From NCBI GenBank assembly GCA_017467205.1, contig JAFTSQ010000001.1:16336-80335 (forward strand): DNA of 64,000 bases, given 5' to 3'. Below are positions 1 to 9,121 of the stretch, piece after piece. This stretch comes from Clostridia bacterium. Lineage in GTDB: Bacteria; Bacillota_A; Clostridia; Oscillospirales; CAG-272. The position numbers and the translations under genes are program-made. The notes under the pieces are model-generated. The model saw only the letters and a program-made list of their open reading frames with translations. It was not told the DNA's origin and did not search any database. Numbering within the stretch: the first letter of the stretch is position 1; every line of letters starts with the position of its first letter.

Positions 1-824
1 GCCGCAAAATCTCCCGCATCTATTTTGCCGTAATAGAGGAACATACCGCCGATGAAGATTATAAGCAGGTATAGAATATCCGTCGAAAACTGCATTACCG
101 CCTCAAACCTGCCGAGCGCCTTCATAGCACCCGAGCGGAATTTGACGAACAGTTGGTTTTCAGTAGTGAACCTTTCGGCTTCTATATGCTCGGCAACGTA
201 GGACTTCGTTTCTCTTATTCCCGAAACCGAGTTTTCAACTCTGACGTTGACCTCGGCTATCTGCCGCTTTGACGCCTTCATAGCGCTTGAAAGCGAGCGC
301 CGCGAGAGTATAGCAAATAAGGCAATGACAGGCAAAAACGCGAACATCATGAGCGTCAGCGTTACGTTGATATTGAATAGCATAACGAACGCGCCGACGA
401 GCATCAGCACGGCGAGAAAGAGATTCTCAGGGCCGTGGTGAGCAAGCTCGGCAACGTCGAAAAGGTCGGTGACGAGCCTTGATATCAGGTCGCCGGTCTT
501 GTGATTATCAAAGTAGGAGAAGGGGAGCGTTTCGTATTTTTTAAAAAGGTCGCGCCTCATATCGCCCTGCATCCTGATGCCAACCACGTGACCGTAGTAG
601 CCGACGATATAGTTGCAGATAGCCTTGACTATATATATCACTACCAGAAAGATTGAGGCGGCAATCAGCGCCTTCGTCGTTTCGTCGTAAACGTATTCGT
701 TGATTATTTTTCTTACTACCGTGGGGTAGAAGAGATTGCACAACGCAATAATAACCGCCGCGAGCATATCTATCACGAAAAGCCTTAGGTGCGGCTTGTA
801 GTAGCTTACAAATTTTCTAATCAT
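1..824 (-). CDS. ABC exporter, N-terminal membrane domain (partial)
   Basis: The gene runs off the left edge, so only the N-terminal ~275 residues are visible. Reading from the ATG at 824, the protein starts MIRKFVSYYKPHLRLF and shows the layout of an ABC exporter type-1 transmembrane domain: a short cytoplasmic lead, a first hydrophobic helix (LFVIDMLAAVIIAL), a second (ALIAASIFLVVIYIV), the intracellular loop with GDMRRDLFKKYETLPFSYFD and HKTGDLISRLVTD, then further helices. The intracellular-loop motif around FSYFD..TGDLISR is typical of MdlB/BmrA/LmrA-type half transporters. The ATP-binding domain would lie outside the window. The start is 2 nt past the recX stop, so it is probably cotranscribed with recA-recX. 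The substrate cannot be inferred. Confidence 0.85.
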   Translation of the reverse strand, partial: MIRKFVSYYKPHLRLFVIDMLAAVIIALCNLFYPTVVRKIINEYVYDETTKALIAASIFLVVIYIVKAICNYIVGYYGHVVGIRMQGDMRRDLFKKYETLPFSYFDNHKTGDLISRLVTDLFDVAELAHHGPENLFLAVLMLVGAFVMLFNINVTLTLMMFAFLPVIALFAILSRRSLSSAMKASKRQIAEVNVRVENSVSGIRETKSYVAEHIEAERFTTENQLFVKFRSGAMKALGRFEAVMQFSTDILYLLIIFIGGMFLYYGKIDAGDFA

Positions 825-826
825 TT

Positions 827-1417
827 TCAGTATCCGTTCTTGTAGAGAAGAAGCCTTGCCTCTTCGCTTCCCGCCGTGACGCCGTGCTTTTCTGCGAGCA
901 GCTCGGCGTTATGCTTGAAATCTATCTCGCCGCTCTCGCAAAGCCTTGAGATAACCCTTTTTATCTCCTCTATTGCGTATCCCTTTGCCGCAAGCTTTCC
1001 TAAAATTCGCTTAGGGCCGCGCAGAGCTCTGTTTGCCTCGCGCTCAACGAGAATTGAAAGCTGGCGCTCTTCGTTTATATATCCGAGCATCACCATTCGC
1101 TTTGCGCTCTCCTCCGCCACCTCTTTGGAAAATCCTGCCGAGATAAGCTTTCGCTTTATCATAAGCTCGTTGTTGTCGGCGTATTCGAGCAGGCGAAGTG
1201 CGCGAGCATCGGCGCGCCTCTGCTCGTCCTCCTCGGCGAAGCACGCGAGTGCTTCGTCATCAACCTCCTCGCCGGCAAGGGGGCACCCCGTGCGGCGATA
1301 AAGCGCCTCCGACACGGTGAGCGTGATCTCTCCGCGCTCCTCGTCGAAGAGGCGGAGCTTTAGTATATTCTTGCCCTTTGGCGAGCTGATTTTGAGTATT
1401 TTTGCCACTGAACTCAC
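827..1417 (-). CDS. recX: Recombination regulator RecX
   Basis: About 196 aa, matching RecX in length and in its three-helix repeat organisation (for example LRLLEYADNNELMIKRKLISAGFSK, then EEIKRVISRLCESGEIDF). RecX binds RecA filaments and modulates their activity. It lies directly downstream of recA, 57 nt away across a strong hairpin, the arrangement seen in many bacteria where partial readthrough keeps RecX low. The longest reading begins at GTG 1417. A second GTG at 1408 sits 4 nt after GGTGAG, so the true start could be either. The last codons abut the ABC exporter gene. Function is assigned from family resemblance plus location. Confidence 0.85.
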   Translation of the reverse strand: MSSVAKILKISSPKGKNILKLRLFDEERGEITLTVSEALYRRTGCPLAGEEVDDEALACFAEEDEQRRADARALRLLEYADNNELMIKRKLISAGFSKEVAEESAKRMVMLGYINEERQLSILVEREANRALRGPKRILGKLAAKGYAIEEIKRVISRLCESGEIDFKHNAELLAEKHGVTAGSEEARLLLYKNGY

Positions 1418-1437
1418 CCTGCCTAATCATAGTCTAA

Positions 1438-1468
1438 AGAGCCTCGCGCGCTTGGCGCACGAGGCTCT
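1438..1468 (-). terminator. recA-recX intergenic hairpin, likely partial terminator
   Basis: A 9-bp perfect stem (AGAGCCTCG with CGAGGCTCT) is extended by 4 more pairs after one mismatch, with a 3-nt loop. On the minus strand it is followed only by TTTAG, a weak T-run, so leaky termination is plausible. On the plus strand it is followed by CATTTTTT. Confidence 0.6.
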
Positions 1469-1474
1469 CATTTT

Positions 1475-2566
1475 TTAGATTTCTTCGTCGAAGTCCTTTA
1501 TTTCAAATTCGTCGTCTGTTGAGAAGTCGTCCACCGCCTCGGCATTCTGTGCCTTTTCGCGAACGATCACCTCAAGCTTATCCATAAACTCGCGGTCGGA
1601 CTCGATAAGCTTTCTTACGTTGTCCTTACCCTGTCCAAGCCTTTGACCGTCGTGATAGAACCAAGCGCCGCTCTTTTCGATTATTCCGAGCTGAATAGCC
1701 ATATCGATTATCTCGGACGACTTTGAGATTCCCGAGCCGTAGAGAATATCGAACTCTGCAGTCTTGAAGGGAGGAGCAACCTTGTTCTTAACAACCTTGC
1801 ACTTGGTGTGCGAGCCGTAAACCTCCGTGCCGTTCTTGAGCGCTTCGCCGCGGCGAACCTCAATTCTGACGGAAGCGTAGAACTTAAGTGCACGACCGCC
1901 CGTGGTAACCTCGGGATTTCCGTACATAACGCCAACCTTCTCACGAAGCTGGTTGGTGAAGATAACTATGCAGTTGGACTTTGCAATAGAGCCGGAGAGC
2001 TTTCTCATCGCCTGCGACATAAGTCTTGCCTGAACGCCGACGTGCGACGCACCCATATCGCCCTCAATCTCCTGACGGGGAACGAGCGCCGCAACCGAGT
2101 CGATAACTATGATATCTATAGCACCCGAGTCAACGAGCGTTTCCGCAATCTCGAGCGCCTGCTCGCCGCAGTCGGGCTGGGAAACGAGAAGGTTGTTGAT
2201 ATCAACGCCGAGCTTCTTTGCGTAGATGGGGTCGAGCGCGTGCTCCGCGTCAATAAACGCTGCCTCGCCGCCCTGCTTCTGAACCTCTGCTATAACGTGA
2301 AGCGCGATAGTGGTTTTACCCGAGGATTCAGGACCGTATATCTCGGTTATCCTTCCGCGCGGGATTCCGCCGATTCCGAGCGCGAAATCAAGCGAGAGCG
2401 AGCCTGTGGAAACTGCGGACACGTTCATATTCGTGTTCTCGCCAAGGCGCATTATCGAGCCCTTTCCGCATTCTCTTTCTATTCTGGACATAACAGTTTC
2501 GACCGCCGCGCGCTTATCGCTTACGGGAGTCTTTTCCGCTGCTGCGGTGGATTTTTTAGTTGCCAT
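1475..2566 (-). CDS. recA: Recombinase RecA
   Basis: The 363-aa protein is full length for RecA. It has the Walker A loop GPESSGKTT, the VDSVAALVP Walker B region, the L1 segment [19 protein letters not shown], the [22 protein letters not shown] loop 2 region and an acidic C-terminal tail ([18 protein letters not shown]). RecA forms the ATP-dependent filament on single-stranded DNA for recombinational repair. The ATG at 2566 is preceded on the minus strand by AAAGGAG. An upstream inverted repeat over the -35 region suggests regulation, and recX follows downstream. There is nothing unusual in the protein. Confidence 0.99.
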   Translation of the reverse strand: MATKKSTAAAEKTPVSDKRAAVETVMSRIERECGKGSIMRLGENTNMNVSAVSTGSLSLDFALGIGGIPRGRITEIYGPESSGKTTIALHVIAEVQKQGGEAAFIDAEHALDPIYAKKLGVDINNLLVSQPDCGEQALEIAETLVDSGAIDIIVIDSVAALVPRQEIEGDMGASHVGVQARLMSQAMRKLSGSIAKSNCIVIFTNQLREKVGVMYGNPEVTTGGRALKFYASVRIEVRRGEALKNGTEVYGSHTKCKVVKNKVAPPFKTAEFDILYGSGISKSSEIIDMAIQLGIIEKSGAWFYHDGQRLGQGKDNVRKLIESDREFMDKLEVIVREKAQNAEAVDDFSTDDEFEIKDFDEEI

Positions 2567-2597
2567 GTTTTTTCTCCTTTTTCGTTTTTACACATTC

Positions 2598-2633
2598 ATT
2601 ATACGCCACGCTCTGTCCAATAAAACGGACAGA
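2598..2633 (-). promoter_or_regulatory. recA promoter with inverted repeat
   Basis: On the minus strand a TATAAT (2603-2598) lies ~30 nt before the recA start. The expected -35 position (2626-2621) is poor and falls inside an inverted repeat, TCTGTCC-N8-GGACAGA at 2612-2633. The repeat is not the Bacillus LexA box (GAAC-N4-GTTC). A repressor or activator site is inferred. Confidence 0.5.
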
Positions 2634-2692
2634 ATTATATCCTCTTCTGCTGTCGGTAAAGAGGCACCGGAGACTGCCCTGCTACAAGCTTA

Positions 2693-3967
2693 TCAGAAGA
2701 GCAGACAAGCACCGACGGGGCGTATATTAAGCTTCATAACCGAGCCCTCGCCGAATACAGAGTTCATAAGCGCGCAGTATTCGTCAACGAAGGGGTTGGG
2801 AACGAACGCCTGAATAGTTCCGGCAAATCCGCCGCCGTGAACTCTGAACGCGCCGCCCTTGCCTCTCATAAAGCCGTCGGTAACGGCGAGAGCGAGGGAA
2901 AGACCCTGCTCCGAAACGTTTATCGTGGTAAATACGTTCTGAAGATACTCAAAGGAGGAGTTGCCCGATGCGAGAACGTTCTCAAAGAATGCGTCGATAT
3001 CGCCGCTCTTGAGTGCGTCCTTTGCCTTAACGACTCTCTCGTTTTCGCGAAGGAAGTGGATAGCGCGCAGAATCGCTCTGTCGCCAACGGTCTTACGAAG
3101 GGTAGCGATGTTTTTGATAAGCTCCGACTCGTCAAGACCGCGAAGAACGCTGTGCTGAAGCGCCTTTGCAACCGCCTTCATTTCAGCGGGTACGGATGCG
3201 TAGTCGTCGTTTAGATTTGCGTGGTTGCCGCCGGTGTTGACGATGCAAAGCGAGTAACCAGCATCCGAGAGCGAGAATGAGATAGGCTCAACGACGGGGG
3301 ACTTGGGATTCTCGAAATCTATGTAAACGAATCCGCCGACCGCGCACGCCATCTGGTCCATAAGTCCGCAGGGCTTGCCGAAGAATACGTTTTCTGCGTA
3401 CTGCGAATATTTCGCGATATCAACGTTCGAAACCTTACCGTCGTTATAAAGGTGGTTGAGGATATTTCCAACCATTACCTCAAACGCCGCAGAAGAGGAA
3501 ATTCCGCTTCCCTTGAGAATCATAGTGGTCGAATAAGCATCGAAGCCGCCAACCGAGTAGCCGTTTTCAGCGAATGCGTTTGCAAGACCTGCAACGAGAG
3601 CGGTGGAGGTGTAGTTATTGAATTTGTCGGGGTTGCCGATATCCTTAAGGCACACGACGTCCTCGTCGTAGCCCTTGGACTGAAACCGGATAACTCCGTC
3701 CTCACTCTTCGCCGCAATTGCTATGATGTCGCGGTCGATAGCGCCTGCAAGCACCTTACCGTTGTTGTGGTCGGTGTGGTTGCCGGAAATCTCGCTTCTG
3801 CCGGGAACGGAGAAGATGTGAATATCGCGCTCCTCGCCGTATTTTTCGGAGAATGCGTCGATAGCCTCGATAAATCTTTCGGTCTGCTCCGCTATATCGG
3901 AGTAGAGGTGTGCGTACTTCGAAAGCGCACCCTCGGAAAGCTGCTTTTTAAGTTCTGATGCTCTCAT
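2693..3967 (-). CDS. galK: Galactokinase-like GHMP kinase
   Basis: A 424-aa GHMP-superfamily kinase. The galactokinase signature near residue 55 reads GRSEISGNHTDHNNGKVL instead of the usual GR-N-IGEHTDYN-G-VLP, and the ATP-binding GHMP loop is LKGSGISSSAAFEV. The C-terminal motif GKGGAFRVHGGGFAGTIQAF matches the third GHMP motif. The expected reaction is ATP-dependent phosphorylation of galactose at C1 in the Leloir pathway. The Glu to Asn and Tyr to His changes in the sugar loop, and the absence of galT or galE nearby, leave the sugar uncertain. The start at 3967 has AAAGGA 7 nt upstream. It lies 36 nt after miaA, at the end of the operon starting at 8993. Confidence 0.8.
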   Translation of the reverse strand: MRASELKKQLSEGALSKYAHLYSDIAEQTERFIEAIDAFSEKYGEERDIHIFSVPGRSEISGNHTDHNNGKVLAGAIDRDIIAIAAKSEDGVIRFQSKGYDEDVVCLKDIGNPDKFNNYTSTALVAGLANAFAENGYSVGGFDAYSTTMILKGSGISSSAAFEVMVGNILNHLYNDGKVSNVDIAKYSQYAENVFFGKPCGLMDQMACAVGGFVYIDFENPKSPVVEPISFSLSDAGYSLCIVNTGGNHANLNDDYASVPAEMKAVAKALQHSVLRGLDESELIKNIATLRKTVGDRAILRAIHFLRENERVVKAKDALKSGDIDAFFENVLASGNSSFEYLQNVFTTINVSEQGLSLALAVTDGFMRGKGGAFRVHGGGFAGTIQAFVPNPFVDEYCALMNSVFGEGSVMKLNIRPVGACLLF

Positions 3968-4003
3968 TTTATATCCTTTCGTGGTCGTGTATTTATTTTT
4001 ATT

Positions 4004-4975
4004 TTATTGGTTTTTCGCCTTGTTAATGAATGCCTCTGCCACGCCGAGCATTTCGGCAAGTACGGTCTCCTTCGAGCGCATAGCGTCTCCGTCGTCCACC
4101 GTGATGACGACAGCATCCTTTTCGTGTCTGAACCAGGTGAGCTGGCGCTTTGCGTATCTGCGCGAGGATAGCTTTATCAGCTCTATCGCCTCGTCGAGCG
4201 TCGAGCCGCCATCAAGGTATTCTATTATCTCCTTGTAGCCTATCGCCTGCGCGGCGGTCGAGTCATTCGGCAACAGAGCTGCCTCGGCGAGCCCTCTCAC
4301 CTCTTCGACGAGCCCTGCCTCTATCATTTTGTCAACTCGCTCGTCAACGCGGCGGTAGAGGATATCTCGGTTCTGAAAATCGAGGGTGAACATAAGCAGG
4401 TCAACCTCGCCCTCGGCGGTCTTGCTCAGCTTGTCGAAATAGCTCTTCGGCTTTCCCGTCGCCTCGAAAATTTCAAGCGCGCGCACGACGCGGCGCAGAT
4501 TGTTTTTGTGTATTGTCGTGGCGGAGTCGGGGTCAACCTCAAAGAGCCTTTGCCATAGTCTTTCCTTATCCTCCTCGGTCTTTACCGAGGAAAGAAGCTC
4601 ATCTCTGAACGCTCTGTCGCTCTCGGGCACGGAGGTTAAGGTGTCCGCACGCATAATCGCGTCGATATAAAGCCCCGTACCGCCGACGAAAAGCGGGATT
4701 TTTCCGCGCGAGGTGACTTCCTTTGCGGCGGCAATCGCCGCCTCGCGATAGTCCTGAACGCTGAAGCTCTCGGTAGGAGAGAGAAAATCTATCAGATGAT
4801 GGCGAACGCGCGCCTGCTCGTCGGGCGTCGCTTTTGCCGTGCCGATGTCCATACCGCGATATATCTGCATTGAGTCGCAGGAAATTATCTCGCAGCCGAG
4901 GGCGGTGGCAAGCCTTAGTGAAAGCTCGGTTTTTCCCGAAGCCGTAGGTCCGGTTATTGCAATTGCCGATATCAT
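4004..4975 (-). CDS. miaA: tRNA dimethylallyltransferase MiaA
   Basis: The 323-aa protein is full length. It has the P-loop GPTASGKTEL at residues 9-18, the DSMQIYRGMDIGTAKAT substrate region and GGTGLYIDAIMR, followed by the DFLSPTESFSVQDYR segment typical of the family. MiaA transfers the dimethylallyl group from DMAPP to N6 of A37 in tRNAs reading UNN codons. The start lies 3 nt after the ribokinase-like stop, so the genes are translationally linked. Confidence 0.97.
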   Translation of the reverse strand: MISAIAITGPTASGKTELSLRLATALGCEIISCDSMQIYRGMDIGTAKATPDEQARVRHHLIDFLSPTESFSVQDYREAAIAAAKEVTSRGKIPLFVGGTGLYIDAIMRADTLTSVPESDRAFRDELLSSVKTEEDKERLWQRLFEVDPDSATTIHKNNLRRVVRALEIFEATGKPKSYFDKLSKTAEGEVDLLMFTLDFQNRDILYRRVDERVDKMIEAGLVEEVRGLAEAALLPNDSTAAQAIGYKEIIEYLDGGSTLDEAIELIKLSSRRYAKRQLTWFRHEKDAVVITVDDGDAMRSKETVLAEMLGVAEAFINKAKNQ

Positions 4976-4978
4976 AGA

Positions 4979-5923
4979 TTAAAATCTTCTGTTGTGCATA
5001 AAATCAACGACCTCGCTCTCGGTCGGAACGGAATTTGCCGCTCCCGCACGTGAGATGGTGATAGCCGCGGCCGCAGAGCCGAACTTCACCGAGTCCTTGA
5101 TGCTTGAGGTGCGCAGATATTCCAGCGTCATCGCCGCGGTAAACGCGTCACCAGCAGCAGTCGGGTCGACGGTCTTTTCGGGACGGTACGCCATCACCAT
5201 ATCGTAATGCTTGCCGTCGTAAATAAACGCGCCGCGCGAGCCCTGCTTTATGACGAGGTACTTGCACTTAACTCTGCGGTAAAGCGCAAGAGCCGCGCGA
5301 AGCGAGGATTCCGAGCCCGTGGGCATAATTCCCGTATACTCGTAGGTTTCGTTTTCGTTCGGAGAGAATATCTCAACGAAGGGGAGTGCTTCAAGCTGGT
5401 CGTCCTTCGCGGCGGGAGATGCGTCGATAAATATCGGAATATTCTTTGCCGAGGCAACCTTTGCCGCCGCAAGAACGGTCGGGAAGGGAAGCCCGAAGCC
5501 GAGATACACCGCGTCCGGCTCGCAGGCAAACGCATCGATTATATTTTCGGTCGTCATATTGGAGTTCGCACCGGGATAAAAGATAACTCTTTCCGTGCCA
5601 TCCGCCTCTCTTATGACCGCCGAAAGCCCCGTGGGGTAATCGTGGTCGACCTTGATAGCGGAGGTGTTTATTCCGACTTCCTTATAGTAGTTATAGAGCT
5701 TCTGACCGTGAAGGTCTGCGCCAAGCTTCGTTGCGAAAACGCAGTCCGCACCGAGCTTTGTAAAGGCGATAGCCGCGCTCGCTCCCTTTCCGCCGGGAGT
5801 GTAGGCAATACCGCCGTCGTCGCTAACGGTTTCGCCTGCTGTGGGAAGCTTATACATATTCAGGGTAAGGTCCATATTCGCGCTTCCTATCAGCAGTATT
5901 CTTCTTTTTCCGCCTTGTGCCAT
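4979..5923 (-). CDS. PfkB/ribokinase-family carbohydrate kinase
   Basis: A 314-aa PfkB-fold kinase closest in pattern to ribokinase: SANMDLTLNMYKLPTAGET near the N-terminus, the first signature GGKGASAAIAFTKLGAD, and the second signature with the catalytic Asp, DPTAAGDAFTAAM. It probably phosphorylates ribose or a related sugar with ATP. No transporter or rbsD is adjacent, so the substrate is not fixed by context. It sits between a YhaN-like ATPase (23 nt away) and miaA. Confidence 0.85.
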   Translation of the reverse strand: MAQGGKRRILLIGSANMDLTLNMYKLPTAGETVSDDGGIAYTPGGKGASAAIAFTKLGADCVFATKLGADLHGQKLYNYYKEVGINTSAIKVDHDYPTGLSAVIREADGTERVIFYPGANSNMTTENIIDAFACEPDAVYLGFGLPFPTVLAAAKVASAKNIPIFIDASPAAKDDQLEALPFVEIFSPNENETYEYTGIMPTGSESSLRAALALYRRVKCKYLVIKQGSRGAFIYDGKHYDMVMAYRPEKTVDPTAAGDAFTAAMTLEYLRTSSIKDSVKFGSAAAAITISRAGAANSVPTESEVVDFMHNRRF

Positions 5924-5946
5924 TTAAGGTCGTCCTTTCAAAATCT

Positions 5947-8277
5947 TTAAGTAAAATCGCTGCTCGTTACAGAGAGTCTGAATACCTCCGCAGACGGCAT
6001 AAGCTCCTTTGCCAAGGTCGCCTCTCTGCCGCGGCAGGTGAATACGAAGCTCTGGTACTGCTCGCCGGAGAGATGTGCGAGAGCCTTCATCATCGATCTT
6101 GCTCTCACGTTATCCTGGTGAGCAAAGCTCTCGTCGAAGCAGATGGGGGGATTTTCCTTGTAGAGCATATCGATAAGTGCCATTCTCACGGCAATGTATG
6201 CTATGTCCTGCGTTCCGCCGGAGAGGAAGTCGACCGACTTTTTCTCGCCGCTCGGCGTTGTGAAGGAAACCTTCAAGCCGTCGCTTACGTCGATATCCGC
6301 GTACTTTTTGTCGGTCATAATGCCCATAAGATTTGCCGAGTATTCGCCAAGGCGCGGTGAAATTTCCGCGCGCAAATTATCGGTCGCACCCTCGAGGGTC
6401 TTGTAGGCAAGGTAGTATGCCTTGTGCCTTTCGGTCAGCTCCTCGATATTATCGTCGAGGTTTGCTATCTTGGTGTAAATTTCCGCAGGATCTCTTGACT
6501 TTATCTTGAGTGCGGCAAGCTCGTTTTCAACTGTAAAGGAGAGTCTGTCCTGCTCGGCAACTTGAGCGCGGCAGGTGGCAATGCCGTTGATTATACCGTC
6601 GTGGTTGATGGATGCAAGAGCCTTTCTCTTAAGGGGAGAAACCTGCGCTCTGATGTCTATCTCGCTCTTTTCAGAGAGGGTTCGTCTTATCTCGCGAACG
6701 GTGATCTCGCTGTTGTTCTTATCCTCGAGAAGAAGCCTCTTGCGCTCAAGGAACTCGCGGATTTCGTTTTCGTAATTGTCGAGGAACTCGTTGACGTCGG
6801 ACTCCTTCGGTCCGTCGCTCCACTTGGAAACGATATTCGAAAGATTTACCTTTGCAGCGGCAAAGTTGGTTTTTGCTTCCTCAAGGTTACGTCTTGCAAG
6901 CTCGGTGCTGCTGATAAGCGCGTCGCGCTTTTCTCTTGCCTCGCCGATAACGACGAGCTTGACCTTAAGGTCGTGGTAGGTTTCGGTGGAGAGCTGTGCC
7001 TTGATAGCGCCAAGCTCGCGTTTGCCCTTTGCCGCAAGATACGCCGTGTATCCGCAAGCGCCGAGCGCGAGTACGCCCGCTATGCCCACGAGCACGCGCA
7101 GGGGCAAGGTAGCCGCCGCGCCGACCGCAACAATCTCGTAGACCACAGCGGCAAGTGCGCCGAGTACCGAAAGAATGGCAAAGGTAAGGAAGTTTATTCC
7201 CGTGCGGTACGCCGCTTTTGCCTTTGCAAGCACCGTGCGCTCGCCGCCCATCTCGTCGGCAAGCCTTATCGATGCTTCGATTTCGTTAGTAATACCCGCA
7301 GCGCTCCGCTCCTTTGCGTATGCCGCGTCGGCGTTCTCAAGCGCTACGTAAGCGTCGTTGACGCTCTGCCGCGAAACCGCGATGTCCGAAAGGTAGCTCT
7401 CGGTGGGGGTAAAGCCGTCCTTTGCGTTGTCCGCAATGAACGCGTTATATACCTCGCCCTTTTCCTCCGCTTCCTTTTCAAGCTCATGGAGCTTGTCGAA
7501 GCTTTGGATGAGCATAACGTTCTTGTAGCAGTTGTCAAGGTCGAGAAGGTTCTCCTGCTTTTCGAGCGCCTCCTCGCGTTTTTCCTTTATGTCGTAAAGC
7601 TCGGCTTCCTTTGCGAGTATCTCGCGGTTGTCCGCCATAGAGGCATCGAGGCGCTCGTCAAGGTCTGCACGGCGGCGTGCGAGGTCGTAAATAGTTCCTC
7701 CCGCACCGCTCTTGTGGAGGAGCACCTCCATCTTGCCTTGAACCTTATCAATTGCGCGCTGGGTGTTAAGCCTCTCGCTTCCCGAGAAGAGTATATTTTC
7801 AATAGATTGCTTGACCGAGCCCTCGTTGATTTTCGCGTCTCCAATCTGACCGACGAACGCGGTGTTCTCGAAAAGCTCCCTGTCAATGCCGAAGAAGACC
7901 TCGCCTGCGGGCATCTTTCCAAAGGCGGGAGTGCCGGACTCAAGGTCGATTATCGTTGCCTCCTCCTTATAGGAGGTATATCCGTTCGTTTCGGTTGGCA
8001 CGGTAGAGCGCGTGATGAGATATCTCTTCTCTCCGACTCTGACGGTCATAGAGCCCTGCGCGTTGTTGGTTTCCCAATTGATGCGGCGGCGTCTTTCGCC
8101 GAGCGAGTCGCAATCGCCCTCCGCACCGAAGCCGTAGAGCATATATTTGATGAACGCCGCAACGGTGCTCTTACCGGATTCGTTTTCGCCCTCAATGACA
8201 TTGATGGAATCCGAAAAAACGAGGTCGGTATCCTTCAAAAGACCGAAGCTCTTAATGCTTATCTTTTCAATTATCAT
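5947..8277 (-). CDS. YhaN-like SMC/Rad50-type ATPase with membrane hairpin
   Basis: A 776-aa ABC/SMC-type ATPase. The N-terminus has Walker A (GENESGKST, residues 30-38), followed by long charged coiled coils. Two hydrophobic segments sit mid-protein at about residues 361-385 and 391-416. The C-terminus carries the ABC signature LSGGT (685-689) and a Walker B-like ICFDES (712-717). The split-ATPase, coiled-coil and central membrane hairpin layout is that of YhaN/AAA_23 proteins, related to SbcC/Rad50. YhaN usually pairs with an SbcD-like phosphoesterase (YhaO), which is absent here. The gene overlaps the upstream DUF6062 gene by 4 nt (ATGA). A DNA-end or repair role at the membrane is inference. 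Confidence 0.8.
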   Translation of the reverse strand: MIIEKISIKSFGLLKDTDLVFSDSINVIEGENESGKSTVAAFIKYMLYGFGAEGDCDSLGERRRRINWETNNAQGSMTVRVGEKRYLITRSTVPTETNGYTSYKEEATIIDLESGTPAFGKMPAGEVFFGIDRELFENTAFVGQIGDAKINEGSVKQSIENILFSGSERLNTQRAIDKVQGKMEVLLHKSGAGGTIYDLARRRADLDERLDASMADNREILAKEAELYDIKEKREEALEKQENLLDLDNCYKNVMLIQSFDKLHELEKEAEEKGEVYNAFIADNAKDGFTPTESYLSDIAVSRQSVNDAYVALENADAAYAKERSAAGITNEIEASIRLADEMGGERTVLAKAKAAYRTGINFLTFAILSVLGALAAVVYEIVAVGAAATLPLRVLVGIAGVLALGACGYTAYLAAKGKRELGAIKAQLSTETYHDLKVKLVVIGEAREKRDALISSTELARRNLEEAKTNFAAAKVNLSNIVSKWSDGPKESDVNEFLDNYENEIREFLERKRLLLEDKNNSEITVREIRRTLSEKSEIDIRAQVSPLKRKALASINHDGIINGIATCRAQVAEQDRLSFTVENELAALKIKSRDPAEIYTKIANLDDNIEELTERHKAYYLAYKTLEGATDNLRAEISPRLGEYSANLMGIMTDKKYADIDVSDGLKVSFTTPSGEKKSVDFLSGGTQDIAYIAVRMALIDMLYKENPPICFDESFAHQDNVRARSMMKALAHLSGEQYQSFVFTCRGREATLAKELMPSAEVFRLSVTSSDFT

Positions 8278-8993
8278 CTGCCGTTCTCCTTTGTTTCGTC
8301 AGTATCGGAAGAGAGGAACTTTATCGCTCTCGGAATGGAGTCTTTGGAGTTGTACCACGGTTCTGCGTCGTATCTGTAATCGAACTTCTTGCAGAACCAG
8401 CTGACGTCGCCCGAAAGCGACTGTATGTATTTCTTTTCGATGCCGTGCGCAACCGGAAGAAGCTCTCGGTAGCTCTTCTTATTCATCTTCTTGGATGCGT
8501 AGGAAAGCATTGCCGAGTAGTGCGGCAGGCAGAAGTAGCTTTGCGCGGCAAATTTTTCTCTGAAGGCTCGCTCGCTCTCGAAAAGATAGACCGTCGTAGC
8601 CGTCATAGCATCGAGATTTTTCTTTATTCTCGAGCAAATATAGCAGCTCTCGCCGAGCTTTGCAAGCGGCTCGACGTTCGCGCCGGTCGCACCAACGACG
8701 GGCGGCCACTTTGCGTCGAGCTTCGCCTCGACCTCTGCAAGATGGCTCTCAAGCATCAGCCCCATACCGAGCATACGCTTTCTTTTGAGCATCATCCCGT
8801 AGTGAGTACCGCAAAAGCCGAGCTCATTGGTCATTATTCTGATATCCGGCTCCATCATCGAAGCGCCGAGGATTATATCAAGCTCATCCTCCTGCAGCTT
8901 TCTGTAAAGCGCGCAGAACGGACAGCCGACCTCAGGCTTCTCTCGACATAGGTCAAACGCCTCGTTGACGGGTATTGTGTAAATCTGTTGCAT
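8274..8993 (-). CDS. DUF6062-type protein with paired zinc-site motifs
   Basis: A 239-aa soluble protein that I place in the DUF6062 family, whose function is unknown. Two copies of a metal-site pattern are visible: Cys24-PF-Cys27 with Cys61-GT-His64, and Cys117-YI-Cys120 with Cys155-LP-His158. This suggests an internal duplication with two CxxC + CxxH zinc sites. It is the first gene of the operon DUF6062, YhaN-like ATPase, ribokinase-like, miaA, galK-like, and overlaps the ATPase start by 4 nt. A GGAG ribosome site precedes the ATG at 8993. The overlap suggests it acts with the ATPase. Confidence 0.75.
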   Translation of the reverse strand: MQQIYTIPVNEAFDLCREKPEVGCPFCALYRKLQEDELDIILGASMMEPDIRIMTNELGFCGTHYGMMLKRKRMLGMGLMLESHLAEVEAKLDAKWPPVVGATGANVEPLAKLGESCYICSRIKKNLDAMTATTVYLFESERAFREKFAAQSYFCLPHYSAMLSYASKKMNKKSYRELLPVAHGIEKKYIQSLSGDVSWFCKKFDYRYDAEPWYNSKDSIPRAIKFLSSDTDETKENGR

Positions 8994-9033
8994 AGATTAT
9001 CTCCGTGCCCAAGGCGAAAGGTTGATTTTCCTG

Positions 9034-9106
9034 TTGCATTGGGGCGAATTTTGTGCTAAAATATAATATATAGGTTAATTATACACTATATTATAGTTTT
9101 TTTCAA
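9034..9106. promoter_or_regulatory. Overlapping divergent promoters
   Basis: Plus strand: TTGCAT (9034-9039), 17 bp, TAAAAT (9057-9062), serving the OGG1 gene. Minus strand: TTGAAA (9106-9101), 17 bp, TATAAT (9083-9078), serving the DUF6062 operon. The two start regions face each other and overlap, so the two units may interfere with one another. Confidence 0.65.
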
Positions 9107-9121
9107 GGGGTTGATGGGAAA

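Noticed and set aside
6562..8379. 605-aa plus-strand frame opposite the YhaN-like ATPase
   Set aside because: Antisense of a gene with intact Walker motifs; no domain.
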